From: CAVQXR01 sp963717955
GTDB taxonomy: Bacteria > Actinomycetota > Thermoleophilia > Gaiellales > Gaiellaceae
Length of the DNA: 64,000 bases
Reading direction: 5' to 3'
Assembly: GCA_963717955.1 (NCBI GenBank)
Contig: CAVQXR010000001.1
Location: 682,001 to 746,000, forward strand
How positions within the stretch are numbered: position 1 is the stretch's first letter; each line of letters starts with the position of its first letter. Positions 9,264-17,193 of the stretch are shown here, one piece after another. The notes under the pieces were generated by a model. The model did no database searches, was not told the DNA's origin, and saw only the letters and a list, made by a program, of their open reading frames with translations. A program made the translations under genes and the position numbers.

Positions 9264-9547
9264 CCGAGCGCCTCGATCACCGCGTCGGCGTGGTCGCAGG
9301 GGCTCACGTCGTGCGTGACCCGCGTCGCGATTCCGTCGGCGTCGATCACGAAGGTGGAGCCGAGGATCCCCATCCCGGTCTGGGCGTCGACCGTTCGCTT
9401 GCGCCACACATCGTAGGCCGCGCCTGCGTTGTGCTCGGTGTCGGCGAGCAGCGGGAACGGGAGGCGATACCTCTCGCGAAAGCGGGCATGGAATTCGGCA
9501 TCGTCGGGAGGCCCCAGCGGACGATCACGGCTCGGGAGGCTCGTTCC
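9260..9547 (-). pseudogene. C-terminal remnant of a Bcp-type peroxiredoxin
   Basis: The minus strand reads DDAEFHARFRERYRLPFPLL, then ADTEHNAGAAYDVWRKR, GMGILGSTFVIDADGIATRV and ADAVIEALG with stop at 9260. This is the C-terminal half of an AhpC/TSA-type peroxiredoxin (Bcp class). The N-terminal half with the peroxidatic Cys motif is absent: upstream lies only the 3' end of the flavin reductase (stop at 9561). No start codon with a ribosome site is evident. I call it a remnant; a large assembly deletion is the alternative. Confidence 0.6.
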
Positions 9548-9560
9548 CGCATCGACCGGC

Positions 9561-10196
9561 CTACCCGTGGGTGAAGAAGCTGACGGCGTCGTAGAAGTAC
9601 CGGCTCAGGCCCGCGTCGAGGATGTCCGCGTCGAGAGGGACGTCCTGCTCGAGCTCGAGCCGGCCGAAACGGCCCCGGAAGTAGGCGAGCGGCTCGCCGT
9701 CGAAGCGCTCGGCCCGGTGGACGCCGGCGAGGAAGATCTCGTGTGTGCCCGCCGATACCTCCTCGATCACCCAGCATTCGAGCTGGGCGATGGCGCCGTC
9801 GAGGAGCGGGCTGCCGAGGTCTCCGTACCGGAGGCCGACGCCCTCGAACTTGTCGCTCGAGCTCGTGGCGAAGCGGACGGCGAGGTCGCCCTGGCTCTCG
9901 TTGAGGATGTTGACGGAGAACGCCTTGCTCCGGCTGACGGCCAGCTGTGTCCGCGACTTGCGGTTGAGGCAGACGAGCATCATCGGGGGCTCGAGCGAGA
10001 GGGAGGTGACGGCGTTCGCGGTGACGCCGTGATCGGTGTCGCCGTCGCGGGTGGTGATGATCGTCACCCCGCTCGCGAAGTGGCCGATCACGTCACGGAA
10101 CACCTCACGCCCACAGTGCGTCGGCGCCGTCCCGCCGTGCACGGCCGTGAAGGCGTCGCCCCGGCTGTCGCGCTCATGGCCGCCGTCGCCCTGCAT
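9561..10196 (-). CDS. Flavin reductase (FMN/FAD:NADH oxidoreductase), HpaC/ActVB-like
   Basis: Supplies reduced flavin to a two-component monooxygenase. The flavin-reductase-like domain is complete: FRDVIGHFASGVTIITTRDG, HGVTANAVTSLSLEPPMMLV, then LNRKSRTQLAVSRSKAFSVN and GTHEIFLAGVHRAERFDGEP. The C-terminal extension GLSRYFYDAVSFFTHG is unusual. I take the ATG at 10196 (MQGDGGHERDSRGDA) because homology starts about 25 residues later; longer in-frame starts exist. No oxygenase gene is adjacent. Candidate partners are the luciferase-like proteins, or the styrene-monooxygenase-like and HpaB proteins elsewhere in the window. Confidence 0.85.
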   Translation of the reverse strand: MQGDGGHERDSRGDAFTAVHGGTAPTHCGREVFRDVIGHFASGVTIITTRDGDTDHGVTANAVTSLSLEPPMMLVCLNRKSRTQLAVSRSKAFSVNILNESQGDLAVRFATSSSDKFEGVGLRYGDLGSPLLDGAIAQLECWVIEEVSAGTHEIFLAGVHRAERFDGEPLAYFRGRFGRLELEQDVPLDADILDAGLSRYFYDAVSFFTHG

Positions 10197-10275
10197 CGTC
10201 CCTGGATCGCAGGCTACCGGAGCGACGGGTCGCCGCCCGCCGGCGCGCCGCCGGCCCGCGCGACGGAGGAGGCGC

Positions 10276-11037
10276 TCATCGCGCACCCGCGCTCGCGCGG
10301 AGCTCGCGGAGCGTCTCGAGCTCCCGGTCGGTCGGCGGCTCGGTCGTCGCGACCGGCTCGCGGACGCGAAGCTCCCAGCCCGTCGCCGCGATCACCTGGT
10401 CGACGCCGACCCCCGCGTTGACGGCCGTGACCTCGAGCTCCCCGTCGGCGGCCGGGCGGAGGACGCCGAGATCCGTGAAGACCGCGCGCGGGCCTGCTCC
10501 CGGGAAGCCGAGCGCCGAGCGCGGTGCCTCGGGGCTACCCTGCCCGACGGACGTGACGAAGTCGAGGCGCTCGACGAGCGAGCGCGGCGAGTGCTGGAGC
10601 ATCACGATCACCTGGCGAGCCGCCGCGGCGATCTCCGGTGCGCCGCCGGCGCCCGGCAGCCGCACGCGAGGGCGGTCGTACGGCCCGATCACCGTCGTGT
10701 TGATGTTGCCGTAGCGGTCGATCTGAGCCGCGCCGAGGAAACCGACGTCGATCCGGCCGGCGCCCACCCAGTAGTTGAACATCTCCGCCACCGACACGAG
10801 CTCGTCCGCGGTCGCGGCGAGATCGTCGTCGCCGATCGAGAGGGGCAGGGAGACCGGCTTCGCCCCGATCGCCCCGGATTCGTACACGAGCACGCAGCCG
10901 GGCGCATGGAGGCGGCGGGCCAGGTTCGCCGCCGCGTTCGGCGGGCCGACGCCGACGAGGCAGACCTGGCCGTCGTGCAGCTCGCGGGCGGCATTGACCG
11001 TCATCACCTCCTCCGGGGTGGCCGCGGGAGCGGTCAT
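10276..11037 (-). CDS. catJ: 3-oxoadipate CoA-transferase subunit B
   Basis: Beta subunit of the succinyl-CoA:3-oxoadipate CoA-transferase of the CatI/CatJ (GctA/GctB-like) type, a late step of the beta-ketoadipate pathway. Blocks recognised from CatJ: VNAARELHDGQVCLVGVG, VLVYESGAIGAKPVSLPLSI, GGRIDVGFLGAAQ-like GRIDVGFLGAAQIDRYGNIN, TTVIGPYDRPRVRLPGAGGA and LDFVTSVGQG. The conserved Glu of VYES is the presumed catalytic carboxylate region. 253 residues. The ATG at 11037 overlaps the catI stop (ATGA), so the two subunits are translationally coupled. Substrate follows from family match and the pca genes nearby; a different dicarboxylate is possible. Confidence 0.85.
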   Translation of the reverse strand: MTAPAATPEEVMTVNAARELHDGQVCLVGVGPPNAAANLARRLHAPGCVLVYESGAIGAKPVSLPLSIGDDDLAATADELVSVAEMFNYWVGAGRIDVGFLGAAQIDRYGNINTTVIGPYDRPRVRLPGAGGAPEIAAAARQVIVMLQHSPRSLVERLDFVTSVGQGSPEAPRSALGFPGAGPRAVFTDLGVLRPAADGELEVTAVNAGVGVDQVIAATGWELRVREPVATTEPPTDRELETLRELRASAGAR

Positions 11038-11894
11038 GTCGGCGTGGTCGCCGCCCGCTCGTCGCGCGCACGCCCGCTCGCCGCAATGGCGTGCTGCTGC
11101 ATCCAGGCGGTGAACGCGTCCCGATCCCGGGAGATGACGTCCCACCGCTCGTAGAACTCGTTGTCCCGGGTCGTGTAGCCGGCCGCGTACGAGGGCCAGG
11201 CGCCGCCGGGGACGACCGCTACCGCTGTCACGACCCAGGACGGCAGGACGACCGCGTGCGCCCGAGGCTCGAGGCTGGGCACGATCTCCTCGACGGTGAC
11301 GACGGCGCGCCCGGCGGCGAGCACGGCCTCCTTCTGGACGCCGGTGATCCCCCACAGCATGACGTTGCCCCGGCGGTCCGCCTGCTGGGCGTGGATGATC
11401 GCCACGTCGGGGCGAAGCGCCCGGACCGCCGTCAGGCGCTGCCCGGTGAACGGGCAGTCGACGAACGCGACCGACGGGTTGTGGGCTGCGATGTCCGTGC
11501 CCGCGTACCCCCGCAGCACGGCGAACGGCAGTCGGGACGCTCCCGCCGCGTACGCGTTCGCCATCCCGGCGTGCGAGTGCTCGACGACCTCGAGCGGTCG
11601 TGGCCACCCGTGCTCGACGGCATCACGGAACCGGTGGAGCGATCCGACCCCCGGATTGCCGCCGTAGGAGAAGACCATTCGCGCCAGGCAGCCCATGCCG
11701 ATCATCTGGTCGTAGAGGACGTCGGGTGTCATCCGCATCCCGGTGAGGTCGGTGCGGCCCTGGCGAACGATCTCGTGGCCCGCCTCGAACGGGATCAGGT
11801 GGGTGAAGCCCTCGAGCGCGACCGCGTCGCCGTCGCGCACGTTGGCGGCGATCGCCTCCGGGAGTGGCATCACGGTTCCGGCCGTCGGGCTCAC
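11034..11894 (-). CDS. catI: 3-oxoadipate CoA-transferase subunit A
   Basis: Alpha subunit pairing with CatJ. The match to CatI is nearly continuous: GDAVALEGFTHLIPFEAGHE, MRMTPDVLYDQMIGMGC, FSYGGNPGVGSLHRFRDAVE, HSHAGMANAYAAGASRLPFA and VLPSWVVTAVAVVPGGAWPS. The chosen start is GTG 11894 (SPTAGTVMPLPEA); an ATG-like start at 11918 would add eight poorly conserved residues. It is divergent from the pcaR-type regulator at 11960 with only 65 bases between them. A partial operator-like palindrome lies at 11904-11918, right before the start. Confidence 0.87.
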   Translation of the reverse strand: MSPTAGTVMPLPEAIAANVRDGDAVALEGFTHLIPFEAGHEIVRQGRTDLTGMRMTPDVLYDQMIGMGCLARMVFSYGGNPGVGSLHRFRDAVEHGWPRPLEVVEHSHAGMANAYAAGASRLPFAVLRGYAGTDIAAHNPSVAFVDCPFTGQRLTAVRALRPDVAIIHAQQADRRGNVMLWGITGVQKEAVLAAGRAVVTVEEIVPSLEPRAHAVVLPSWVVTAVAVVPGGAWPSYAAGYTTRDNEFYERWDVISRDRDAFTAWMQQHAIAASGRARDERAATTPT

Positions 11895-11903
11895 GCGGCC
11901 GCC

Positions 11904-11918
11904 GTTCGCTCTGCACAC
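11904..11918. promoter_or_regulatory. TTCGC-N3-GC partial palindrome between catI and pcaR
   Basis: GTTCGC-TCT-GCACAC sits 10 bases upstream of catI and 42 upstream of the IclR gene. It resembles the TGTTCGC-N3-GCGRACA operators at 12843 and 15654, but only one half-site is good. Candidate autoregulatory site of the IclR protein. Confidence 0.35.
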
Positions 11919-11920
11919 AC

Positions 11921-11951
11921 TTGTACGCTGTCAGCACGCCTCGGATACAGT
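11921..11951 (+). promoter_or_regulatory. Candidate promoter of the IclR regulator (near-leaderless)
   Basis: TTGTAC at 11921-11926 and TACAGT at 11946-11951 are 19 bases apart (or ATACAG at 18). A start 6-9 bases after the -10 box would fall on or just before the GTG at 11960, so the transcript may be leaderless, which is common in actinobacteria. Confidence 0.4.
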
Positions 11952-11959
11952 GAGCAGCC

Positions 11960-12760
11960 GTGAGCGGCCCCGCGGTCGACCAGAAGCAGTACCTCCAGTC
12001 GCTCGAGCGAGGCATAGCGGTGATCCAGGTGTTCTCGCGCGAGCATCCGTCGCTCACGCTGAGCGAGGTCGCGCGCCTCACCGGCCTGACGCGCGCCACG
12101 GCCAGGCGGATCCTGTTGACCCTCGAGAAGCTCGGGCACGTTCGTTCGGACGGTCGGCGCTTCTCCCTGACCCCACGAGTGCTGACGCTCGGCTGGGCCT
12201 ACCTGTCCTCGCTCAACCTGTGGGAGATCGCCCAACCGATGATGGAGGACCTCGTGCAGGAAACCGGCGAGTCGTGCTCCGCGGCGACGCTCGATCTGCC
12301 GGACATCGTCTACGTGGCGCGCGTGCCGACGCGCCGGATCATGACGATCGCGCTCGGTGTCGGGACGCGGCTTCCGGCCCACGCGACCTCGATGGGCCGC
12401 GTCCTCCTGGCCGACCTGCCGGAGGACGAGCTCGATTCGTACCTCGCCGGTACACAGCTCGAGGCGTGCACGCCCTTCACGATCACCGACCCCGAGAAGC
12501 TCCGGGCGGTGCTGTCCACGACCCGGGAGCAGGGCTGGACGCTGGTCGATCAGGAGCTCGAGGTCGGCCTCCGCTCGGTCGCGGCGCCGATCCGCGGCAG
12601 CGACGGCCGGACGCTCGCGGCGCTGAACGCCTCCGGCGCGGCAGCACGTGTTTCCGTCGAGGCGATGCGCGAGCGCTTCGTGCCCGCCGTCGTCCGGACG
12701 GCCGGACTGATCTCGGCGAGCCTCGCGCAGGTGGCGCCGAACAGCCGCGTCTCGGCGTAG
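11960..12760 (+). CDS. pcaR: IclR-family regulator, PcaR/PobR type
   Basis: DNA-binding regulator of aromatic catabolism. The N-terminal winged helix (about 8-70) reads YLQSLERGIAVIQVFSREHP, LTLSEVARLTGLTRATARRI and LTLEKLGHVRSDGRRFSLTP, with the PcaR-type SLERGIAVI opening. The C-terminal effector domain has VYVARVPTRRIMTIALGVGT, RLPAHATSMGRVLLADLPED and DQELEVGLRSVAAPIRGSDG. GTG start, 266 residues, normal for the family. It is divergent from catIJ, as pcaR/catR-type genes often are. Candidate binding sites are the TGTTCGC-N3-GCGRACA palindromes at 12843 and 15654 and related ones. The likely effector is a beta-ketoadipate pathway intermediate (family knowledge). Confidence 0.87.
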   Translation: MSGPAVDQKQYLQSLERGIAVIQVFSREHPSLTLSEVARLTGLTRATARRILLTLEKLGHVRSDGRRFSLTPRVLTLGWAYLSSLNLWEIAQPMMEDLVQETGESCSAATLDLPDIVYVARVPTRRIMTIALGVGTRLPAHATSMGRVLLADLPEDELDSYLAGTQLEACTPFTITDPEKLRAVLSTTREQGWTLVDQELEVGLRSVAAPIRGSDGRTLAALNASGAAARVSVEAMRERFVPAVVRTAGLISASLAQVAPNSRVSA

Positions 12761-12772
12761 TCGCCGCGGACG

Positions 12773-12789
12773 CGCCCGGCCGACGGGCG
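12773..12789 (+). terminator. Short GC-rich hairpin after pcaR
   Basis: CGCCCG-N5-CGGGCG starts 12 bases after the pcaR stop. There is no following U-tract, so it is a weak terminator candidate at best. Confidence 0.25.
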
Positions 12790-12842
12790 GGCCCTCCCCG
12801 TGCGACGCCACCGATGTCCTCGACCTCTTCACGGGCCTCCTG

Positions 12843-12905
12843 TGTTCGCCCAGCGAACAGAAGTACGAATGGCGAACGGTATCGCCCGCCGGGATGCGGT
12901 GTCAA
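12843..12905 (-). promoter_or_regulatory. 63-nt promoter/operator module, copy C, facing pcaR antisense
   Basis: Read on the minus strand: TTGACA (12905-12900), 18-base spacer, TACCGT (12881-12876) and GTTCGC overlapping the -10 box. The perfect palindrome TGTTCGC-N3-GCGAACA lies at 12859-12843. Spacing is identical to the copies at 12946 and 15608. No gene follows on the minus strand: transcription would run antisense into the 3' end of pcaR. Confidence 0.6.
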
Positions 12906-12945
12906 GGAGCACGAGTCGTTCGCCCGGTGGAGCGGAGCGGTGTCC

Positions 12946-13008
12946 TTGACAGGACGGCGCGGGCGTCGGTAGCGTTCGCCGGCCGTACCGACGTGCGTTC
13001 GGCGAACA
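12946..13008 (+). promoter_or_regulatory. 63-nt promoter/operator module, copy A, upstream of the VOC-ADH-SDR operon
   Basis: TTGACA (12946-12951), 18-base spacer, TAGCGT (12970-12975), GTTCGC overlapping the -10 box (12974-12979), CGTAC at 12984-12988 and GTTCGGCGAACA ending at 13008. It lies 117 bases before the VOC gene and is divergent from copy C. The rest of the gap 12761-13124 shows nothing else. Confidence 0.6.
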
Positions 13009-13124
13009 CGACCGAGCAGGAGGCCGGCAGCGGCGATCCCGCCGCTGACGAAGCGTCGAGGCGGTCGTTCGCGAGGGCCGCTCCCCCACGAATGCCGCAA
13101 CGTCTGCCTTCCGGAGGGCGCGAC

Positions 13125-13634
13125 ATGACAGAGCCGGTGTTCACGAAGGTGCTGCAGATCGCCGTGGTCGTGCGCGACCTCGAGGCGAGCATGCGCCGGT
13201 ACTGGAACGACTACGGCATCGGCCCGTGGGAGATCTACGAGTTCAACCCCGGCACGGTGAGCGAGATGACGAGGGACGGGGAGCCGACCGCCTACTCGGC
13301 GCGGCTGGCGCTGAGCACGATCGGCGAGACCTCCATCGAGCTGATCCAGCCGCTCGACGACGACAGCCTGTACGCCGACTTCCTGCGCGACCACGGCGAG
13401 GGGCTGCATCATGTCGGGATGGGCGTGCCGGACTACGCCTCTGCCCTGTCGCTTCTGCAGGGCAAGGGCAACCGGACGATCACCGGCGGCGTCTACAACG
13501 GGGTCCGGTACGCGTACCTGTCGACCGACCGCGACCTCGGGTTCGTGAGCGAGGTCTTCGACTGGCCGGCCGGGCTCGTGCAGCAGCCCGACGCCGTCTA
13601 CCCGGCTGACGCTGCCCTCCCGCTCGACCGCTGA
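13125..13634 (+). CDS. VOC-superfamily protein (glyoxalase/dioxygenase fold)
   Basis: 169-residue vicinal-oxygen-chelate protein with two beta-alpha-beta modules. The first opens KVLQIAVVVRDLEASMRRYW and NDYGIGPWEIYEFN. The middle has LSTIGETSIELIQPLDDDSL with a possible Glu ligand, and EGLHHVGMGVPDYASALSLL supplies a His pair. The arrangement resembles methylmalonyl-CoA-epimerase-like VOC proteins more than extradiol dioxygenases. ATG after CCGGAGGGCG. First gene of a three-gene operon with a zinc alcohol dehydrogenase and an SDR under promoter module A. Exact role not known. Confidence 0.8.
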   Translation: MTEPVFTKVLQIAVVVRDLEASMRRYWNDYGIGPWEIYEFNPGTVSEMTRDGEPTAYSARLALSTIGETSIELIQPLDDDSLYADFLRDHGEGLHHVGMGVPDYASALSLLQGKGNRTITGGVYNGVRYAYLSTDRDLGFVSEVFDWPAGLVQQPDAVYPADAALPLDR

Positions 13635-13637
13635 TCC

Positions 13638-14657
13638 GTGCGCGCCGCCGTCACCCGAGGGCCCGGCACGATGGAGGTCGTCGAGGTTCCCGTGCCGCCC
13701 GCGCCCGGGCACGGCGAGGTGATCGTCCGCCCCGAGGTGGTCGGGATCTGCGGCTCCGACTTCCATCTCTTCCTCGGCGAGCTCGGGCCGTTGTTCCCGC
13801 GTATCCAGGGGCACGAGGTCAGCGCCGTCGTCGACGAGGTCGGGCCTGGATGCGACGACCTGACGGTCGGGGATCGCGTCGCCGTGTGGCCGGTCGCCTC
13901 CTGCGGTCGCTGCTATCCCTGCCGGATCGGGCGCGGGAACGCCTGCACGCAGATCGAGATCCTCGGCGTCCACCGGGATGGCGCCCTGCAGGAACGGCTC
14001 CGACTTCCCGCCTCACACGTGTTCCCCGTCGGCGATCAGGATCCGGCCGTCGCGGCGCTCGTCGAGCCCGTCTCGATCGGCGTCCGCGCCGCCTCACGGG
14101 CGAGGGTCGGCGCGGGGGAGAGGGTCGCCGTCGTCGGAGCGGGCCCGATCGGGCAGGCCGTGTGCCTCGCCGCGCTCGACCGGGGCGCGTCCGTGCTGCT
14201 CGCCGACCGGATCCCGAATCGTCTCGAGCACGGCGGGACGCTCGGGGCCGAGGTGGTGCAGGTGGACGAGGGGTCAGACCTCGTCGGGGTGATCCGCGAG
14301 TGGTCGGGGGGTGAGGGCCCGCCTGTCGTCGTCGACGCCACCGGCTCGCCCGAGGCGATCCGTACCGCCGTCGACGCGGTGGCCCCGGCGGGGCGCGTGG
14401 TGGTCGTCGGGATCTCCGACCTCGACGTGCCGATCGCGGTCGGGTCGTTCGTCTTCAAGGAGCTCGACGTGCTCGGCGTGAGCTGCTGCAGCGCTGCCGA
14501 GTTCGCCGAGGCCGTCGACCTCGTCGGACGGCGGCGGGATCTCCTCGCGAGCCTGGTCACGCACGAGTTCCCGCTCGAGCGCGCGCCCGCGGCGCTGACG
14601 TACGCGATGGAGCACCCGGTCGAGGTCATGAAGGCCGTCATCCGTCTGGAGGTGTGA
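13638..14657 (+). CDS. Zinc-dependent medium-chain alcohol/sorbitol dehydrogenase
   Basis: 339-residue MDR enzyme. Catalytic zinc residues are seen in VVGICGSDFHLFLGEL and IQGHEVSAVV. The structural-zinc lobe has four cysteines in CGRCYPCRIGRGNAC. The NAD fold is VAVVGAGPIGQAVCLAALDR with VLLADRIPNR (Asp at the end of the second strand, suggesting NAD). The GTG start is 3 bases after the VOC stop, and its stop overlaps the next ATG. It likely oxidises a secondary or benzylic alcohol whose product is handled by the SDR next door; substrate unknown. Confidence 0.87.
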   Translation: MRAAVTRGPGTMEVVEVPVPPAPGHGEVIVRPEVVGICGSDFHLFLGELGPLFPRIQGHEVSAVVDEVGPGCDDLTVGDRVAVWPVASCGRCYPCRIGRGNACTQIEILGVHRDGALQERLRLPASHVFPVGDQDPAVAALVEPVSIGVRAASRARVGAGERVAVVGAGPIGQAVCLAALDRGASVLLADRIPNRLEHGGTLGAEVVQVDEGSDLVGVIREWSGGEGPPVVVDATGSPEAIRTAVDAVAPAGRVVVVGISDLDVPIAVGSFVFKELDVLGVSCCSAAEFAEAVDLVGRRRDLLASLVTHEFPLERAPAALTYAMEHPVEVMKAVIRLEV

Positions 14658-15484
14658 TGCTGGACACGGCGAGCGAGAGCGTCCAGAGCAGGCTGTTCGA
14701 CGTGCGCGACGCGCGGGTGATCGTCACCGGCGCCGCGAGCGGGATCGGGTTCGCGATGGCCGAGGTGCTGGCCGACTGCGGGGCGCAGGTCACGCTCGCC
14801 GACGTGGACGCCGACGGTGTCGCCGAGGCGGCGGCCCGGCTCGTCGACCGTGGCGCCCATGCCCGCGCGCGGGTCGTGGACGTCACGGACGAGGAGGCAG
14901 TGACGTTCCTCGTGAACGAGACTGCCGCCGACCTCGGTGGGGTCGACGTGGTGTTCGCGAACGCCGGGATCTCGACCGGGCCGGGGGTCGACGTCCCCGG
15001 CGGGCAGATGGGAACGGTGGACACCGCGCTCTGGAACAGCGTGCTCGCCGTCAACCTGCACGGGGTCTTCTTCACGATGCAGGCCGCGGCCTCCGTGATG
15101 CGAGCGCAGCGGTCCGGGCGGATCGTCGTCACCTCGTCGATCGCGGGCATGCGGGCCGAGCCGGCGGTCGAGTACGCGTACGTGGCCTCCAAGGCGGCCG
15201 TGATCAACATGGTCAGGCAGGCCGCGCTCGACCTTGCACCGTCGGGCGTGCTCGTCAACGCGATCGCGCCGGGGCCGTTCGTGACGCGGATCGGCGACGG
15301 GACGCTTCCCGACGATCCGGAGCTCCGCGAGCTGTGGGGCCGGCAGGTGCCGCTGGGCCGGATCGCGTCGACGGAGGAGATGAAGGGGCTGATCCTGCTG
15401 CTCGCCTCGCCCGCATCGAGCTACATGACCGGCGCCGTGTTCCCGATCGACGGGGGAGCGCTCGCCATGGCCCACGCTGGCTAA
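14657..15484 (+). CDS. Short-chain dehydrogenase/reductase
   Basis: Classical SDR of 275 residues. Cofactor motif VIVTGAASGIGFAMAEVLAD, Asp-ending second strand VTLADVDADG (NAD preference), NAG motif VVFANAGIST, catalytic Ser in VVTSSIAGM, and Tyr/Lys in YAYVASKAAV. C-terminal block YMTGAVFPIDGGALAMAHAG. The ATG overlaps the ADH stop. The stop codon TAA (15482-15484) is formed by the left terminal repeat of the small element that follows, so the native 3' end may have been altered slightly by its insertion. Confidence 0.87.
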   Translation: MLDTASESVQSRLFDVRDARVIVTGAASGIGFAMAEVLADCGAQVTLADVDADGVAEAAARLVDRGAHARARVVDVTDEEAVTFLVNETAADLGGVDVVFANAGISTGPGVDVPGGQMGTVDTALWNSVLAVNLHGVFFTMQAAASVMRAQRSGRIVVTSSIAGMRAEPAVEYAYVASKAAVINMVRQAALDLAPSGVLVNAIAPGPFVTRIGDGTLPDDPELRELWGRQVPLGRIASTEEMKGLILLLASPASSYMTGAVFPIDGGALAMAHAG

Positions 15485-15573
15485 GAACTCGTTTCAGAAC
15501 GAAGCCTTGCGCCGCCGTGATGCGCCGTGCGTGCCCCCGGGCGACGAAACGTCATTCTGCAACGAGGTTCTAA
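15482..15573. mobile_element. MITE-like element of about 92 bases with terminal inverted repeats
   Basis: The left end TAAGAACTCGTTTCAGAAC (15482-15500) and right end ATTCTGCAACGAGGTTCTAA (15554-15573) are imperfect inverted repeats of about 19 bases: two mismatches and one extra base. The interior is only about 53 bases and codes for nothing. The left end supplies the stop codon of the SDR gene. Confidence 0.55.
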
Positions 15574-15607
15574 CCCCGACGCGCGCGGCTCGTCCCACTC
15601 CACGTTC

Positions 15608-15670
15608 TTGACAATCGTCCGCCGACGGCAGTACGGTTCGCTACCCGCACTGGTGTTCGCAGAGCGGACA
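15608..15670 (+). promoter_or_regulatory. 63-nt promoter/operator module, copy B, upstream of the second LIV transporter
   Basis: TTGACA (15608-15613), 18-base spacer, TACGGT (15632-15637), GTTCGC over the -10 box (15636-15641), CGCAC at 15646-15650 and the palindrome TGTTCGC-N3-GCGGACA at 15654-15670. It is 35 bases before the binding-protein GTG and aligns without gaps to copies A and C. Confidence 0.65.
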
Positions 15671-15704
15671 CAACGGCCGAGTTGACGGAGAAGGAGGCGA
15701 TAGG

Positions 15705-17129
15705 GTGATGGGGGAGCAATCCGGCTCCAAGCGGTTGCGAACGATGCTCTTGCTCGTCGGGCTCGTGCTGAGCCTCGGGCTCGTCGCGGCTGCCTGTGGC
15801 GGCGGCGACGAGGAAGCGCCGCCGGCGACGACCGAGGAGGCCCCGGCAACGACCGAGGAGGCTCCGCCGGAGACCGACGCGGCTCCGCCGGAGACCGACG
15901 CGGCTCCGCCGGCAAGCGGCAACATCCAGGCGGCCGGCGCGTGCGGTCTCGGAACCGGCGAGGCGGCGACGGGCGACCCGATCAAGATCGGCGGTATCGC
16001 CACGAACGTCCCGGGCATCGACTTCACGTGGATCACCGGGATGACGAAGGCCTACTTCGACTGCGTGAACGACAACGGCGGCATCAACGGCCGTCCGATC
16101 GAGTACATCGCCGAAGAGGAGCAGATCGACCCGCAGCAGATCGCCTCGCTCGCGACGAAGCTGATCGAGCAGGATCAGGTCGCTCGGCCTCGTCGGCAAC
16201 ACGAGCATCATCGACTGCTCCGTCAACGGCGCCTACTACGCCGAGCAGGGCTTCTACCCGATCATCGCCGGCGTCGACCAGGACTGCTTCACGCAGCCGA
16301 ACTTCTCGGCCGTGAACATGGGCCCGTACTACTCGAGCCTCGGCGGCGCGCAGGCGGCCGTCCGGGCAGGGGCGACCGGCAAGATCGTCGTCGTCTCCCC
16401 GAACCAGCCCGGCTTCGACGTCATCAACAGCGGCGTCACCGAGTTCGCCGAGCTGAACGGCATGGAGGGCATCAGCGTCCTCGAGGACGTGCCCATCGCC
16501 GACCCGGCGGGACTCGCCCAGAAGCTCGTGCAGCAGGCCGGTGACGGCGGCGGCGTCGTCCTCGACTTCACCGGGCCGACGGTCGTGCCGCTCCTGCAGG
16601 CGATCGAGCAGCAGGGCCTCGTCGACACGGTGATCTGGGCCAGCTCGACGCCGCCCAACGACCCGTCCGTCGCCGCCGAGCTCAGCGAGGCATGGAACGG
16701 CAAGTTCCTGATCAACGCGGAGTTCAACGTGCTCGACTCGGGGTTGCCCGACCAGAACCACATGAACGAGGTCGGGGCGCAGTACGCACCCGACATCCCG
16801 AGCTCGTCAGCTTCGCCCAGATGGGCTACCTCGCCGGGCGGATCGCGACCGAGGGCCTGCTCTCGATCGAGGGCGACATCACGGCGGAGAGCGTCAACGC
16901 GGCCTTCAACGCGATCACGAACTTCTCGAGCGACATCTTCTGCAAGCCGTGGTACTACGACAGCACGGTCGGCTCGAACGTGTCGAACAACACCGACCTC
17001 ACCGTCGCGCCGCAGGACGGCAACATGGTGCAGGTCGAGGAGTGCTTCGAGATCGCCGAGCTGGCCGGGAACCCGCTCGCGGACATCCGCGCGGCGGAGC
17101 AGGAGCTCGGCCTGAACACGGGAGGGTAG
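15705..17129 (+). CDS. LIV-type ABC transporter substrate-binding lipoprotein (two frameshifts)
   Basis: Secreted solute-binding protein of the second importer. The start is GTG 15705 or ATG 15708 after AAGGAGG. The signal peptide is SKRLRTMLLLVGLVLSLGLV with lipobox AAACGGG. A Glu/Thr/Pro-rich linker contains two exact repeats of APPETDA. The mature domain begins IKIGGIATNVPGIDFTWITG. One indel near 16183 breaks the frame after TKLIEQDQVA; the next frame reads GLVGNTSIIDCSVNGAYYAE and PNFSAVNMGPYYSSLGGAQA. A second indel near 16800 precedes SFAQMGYLAGRIATEGLLSI. C-terminus EQELGLNTGG. Ligand unknown. It sits under promoter module B, so it is probably induced with the pca-type regulon. Confidence 0.85.
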
Positions 17130-17193
17130 CGCTGCTCAGACCGTAACCGACCAACGACGACAGACGTGGTGATCAGGGTGCCTGGAGCGTCCG

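Noticed and set aside
16180..16810. Programmed frameshifting in the binding-protein gene
   Set aside because: No slippery sequence or conserved site. Similar single-base breaks occur in many unrelated genes here, so sequencing error is the simpler explanation.
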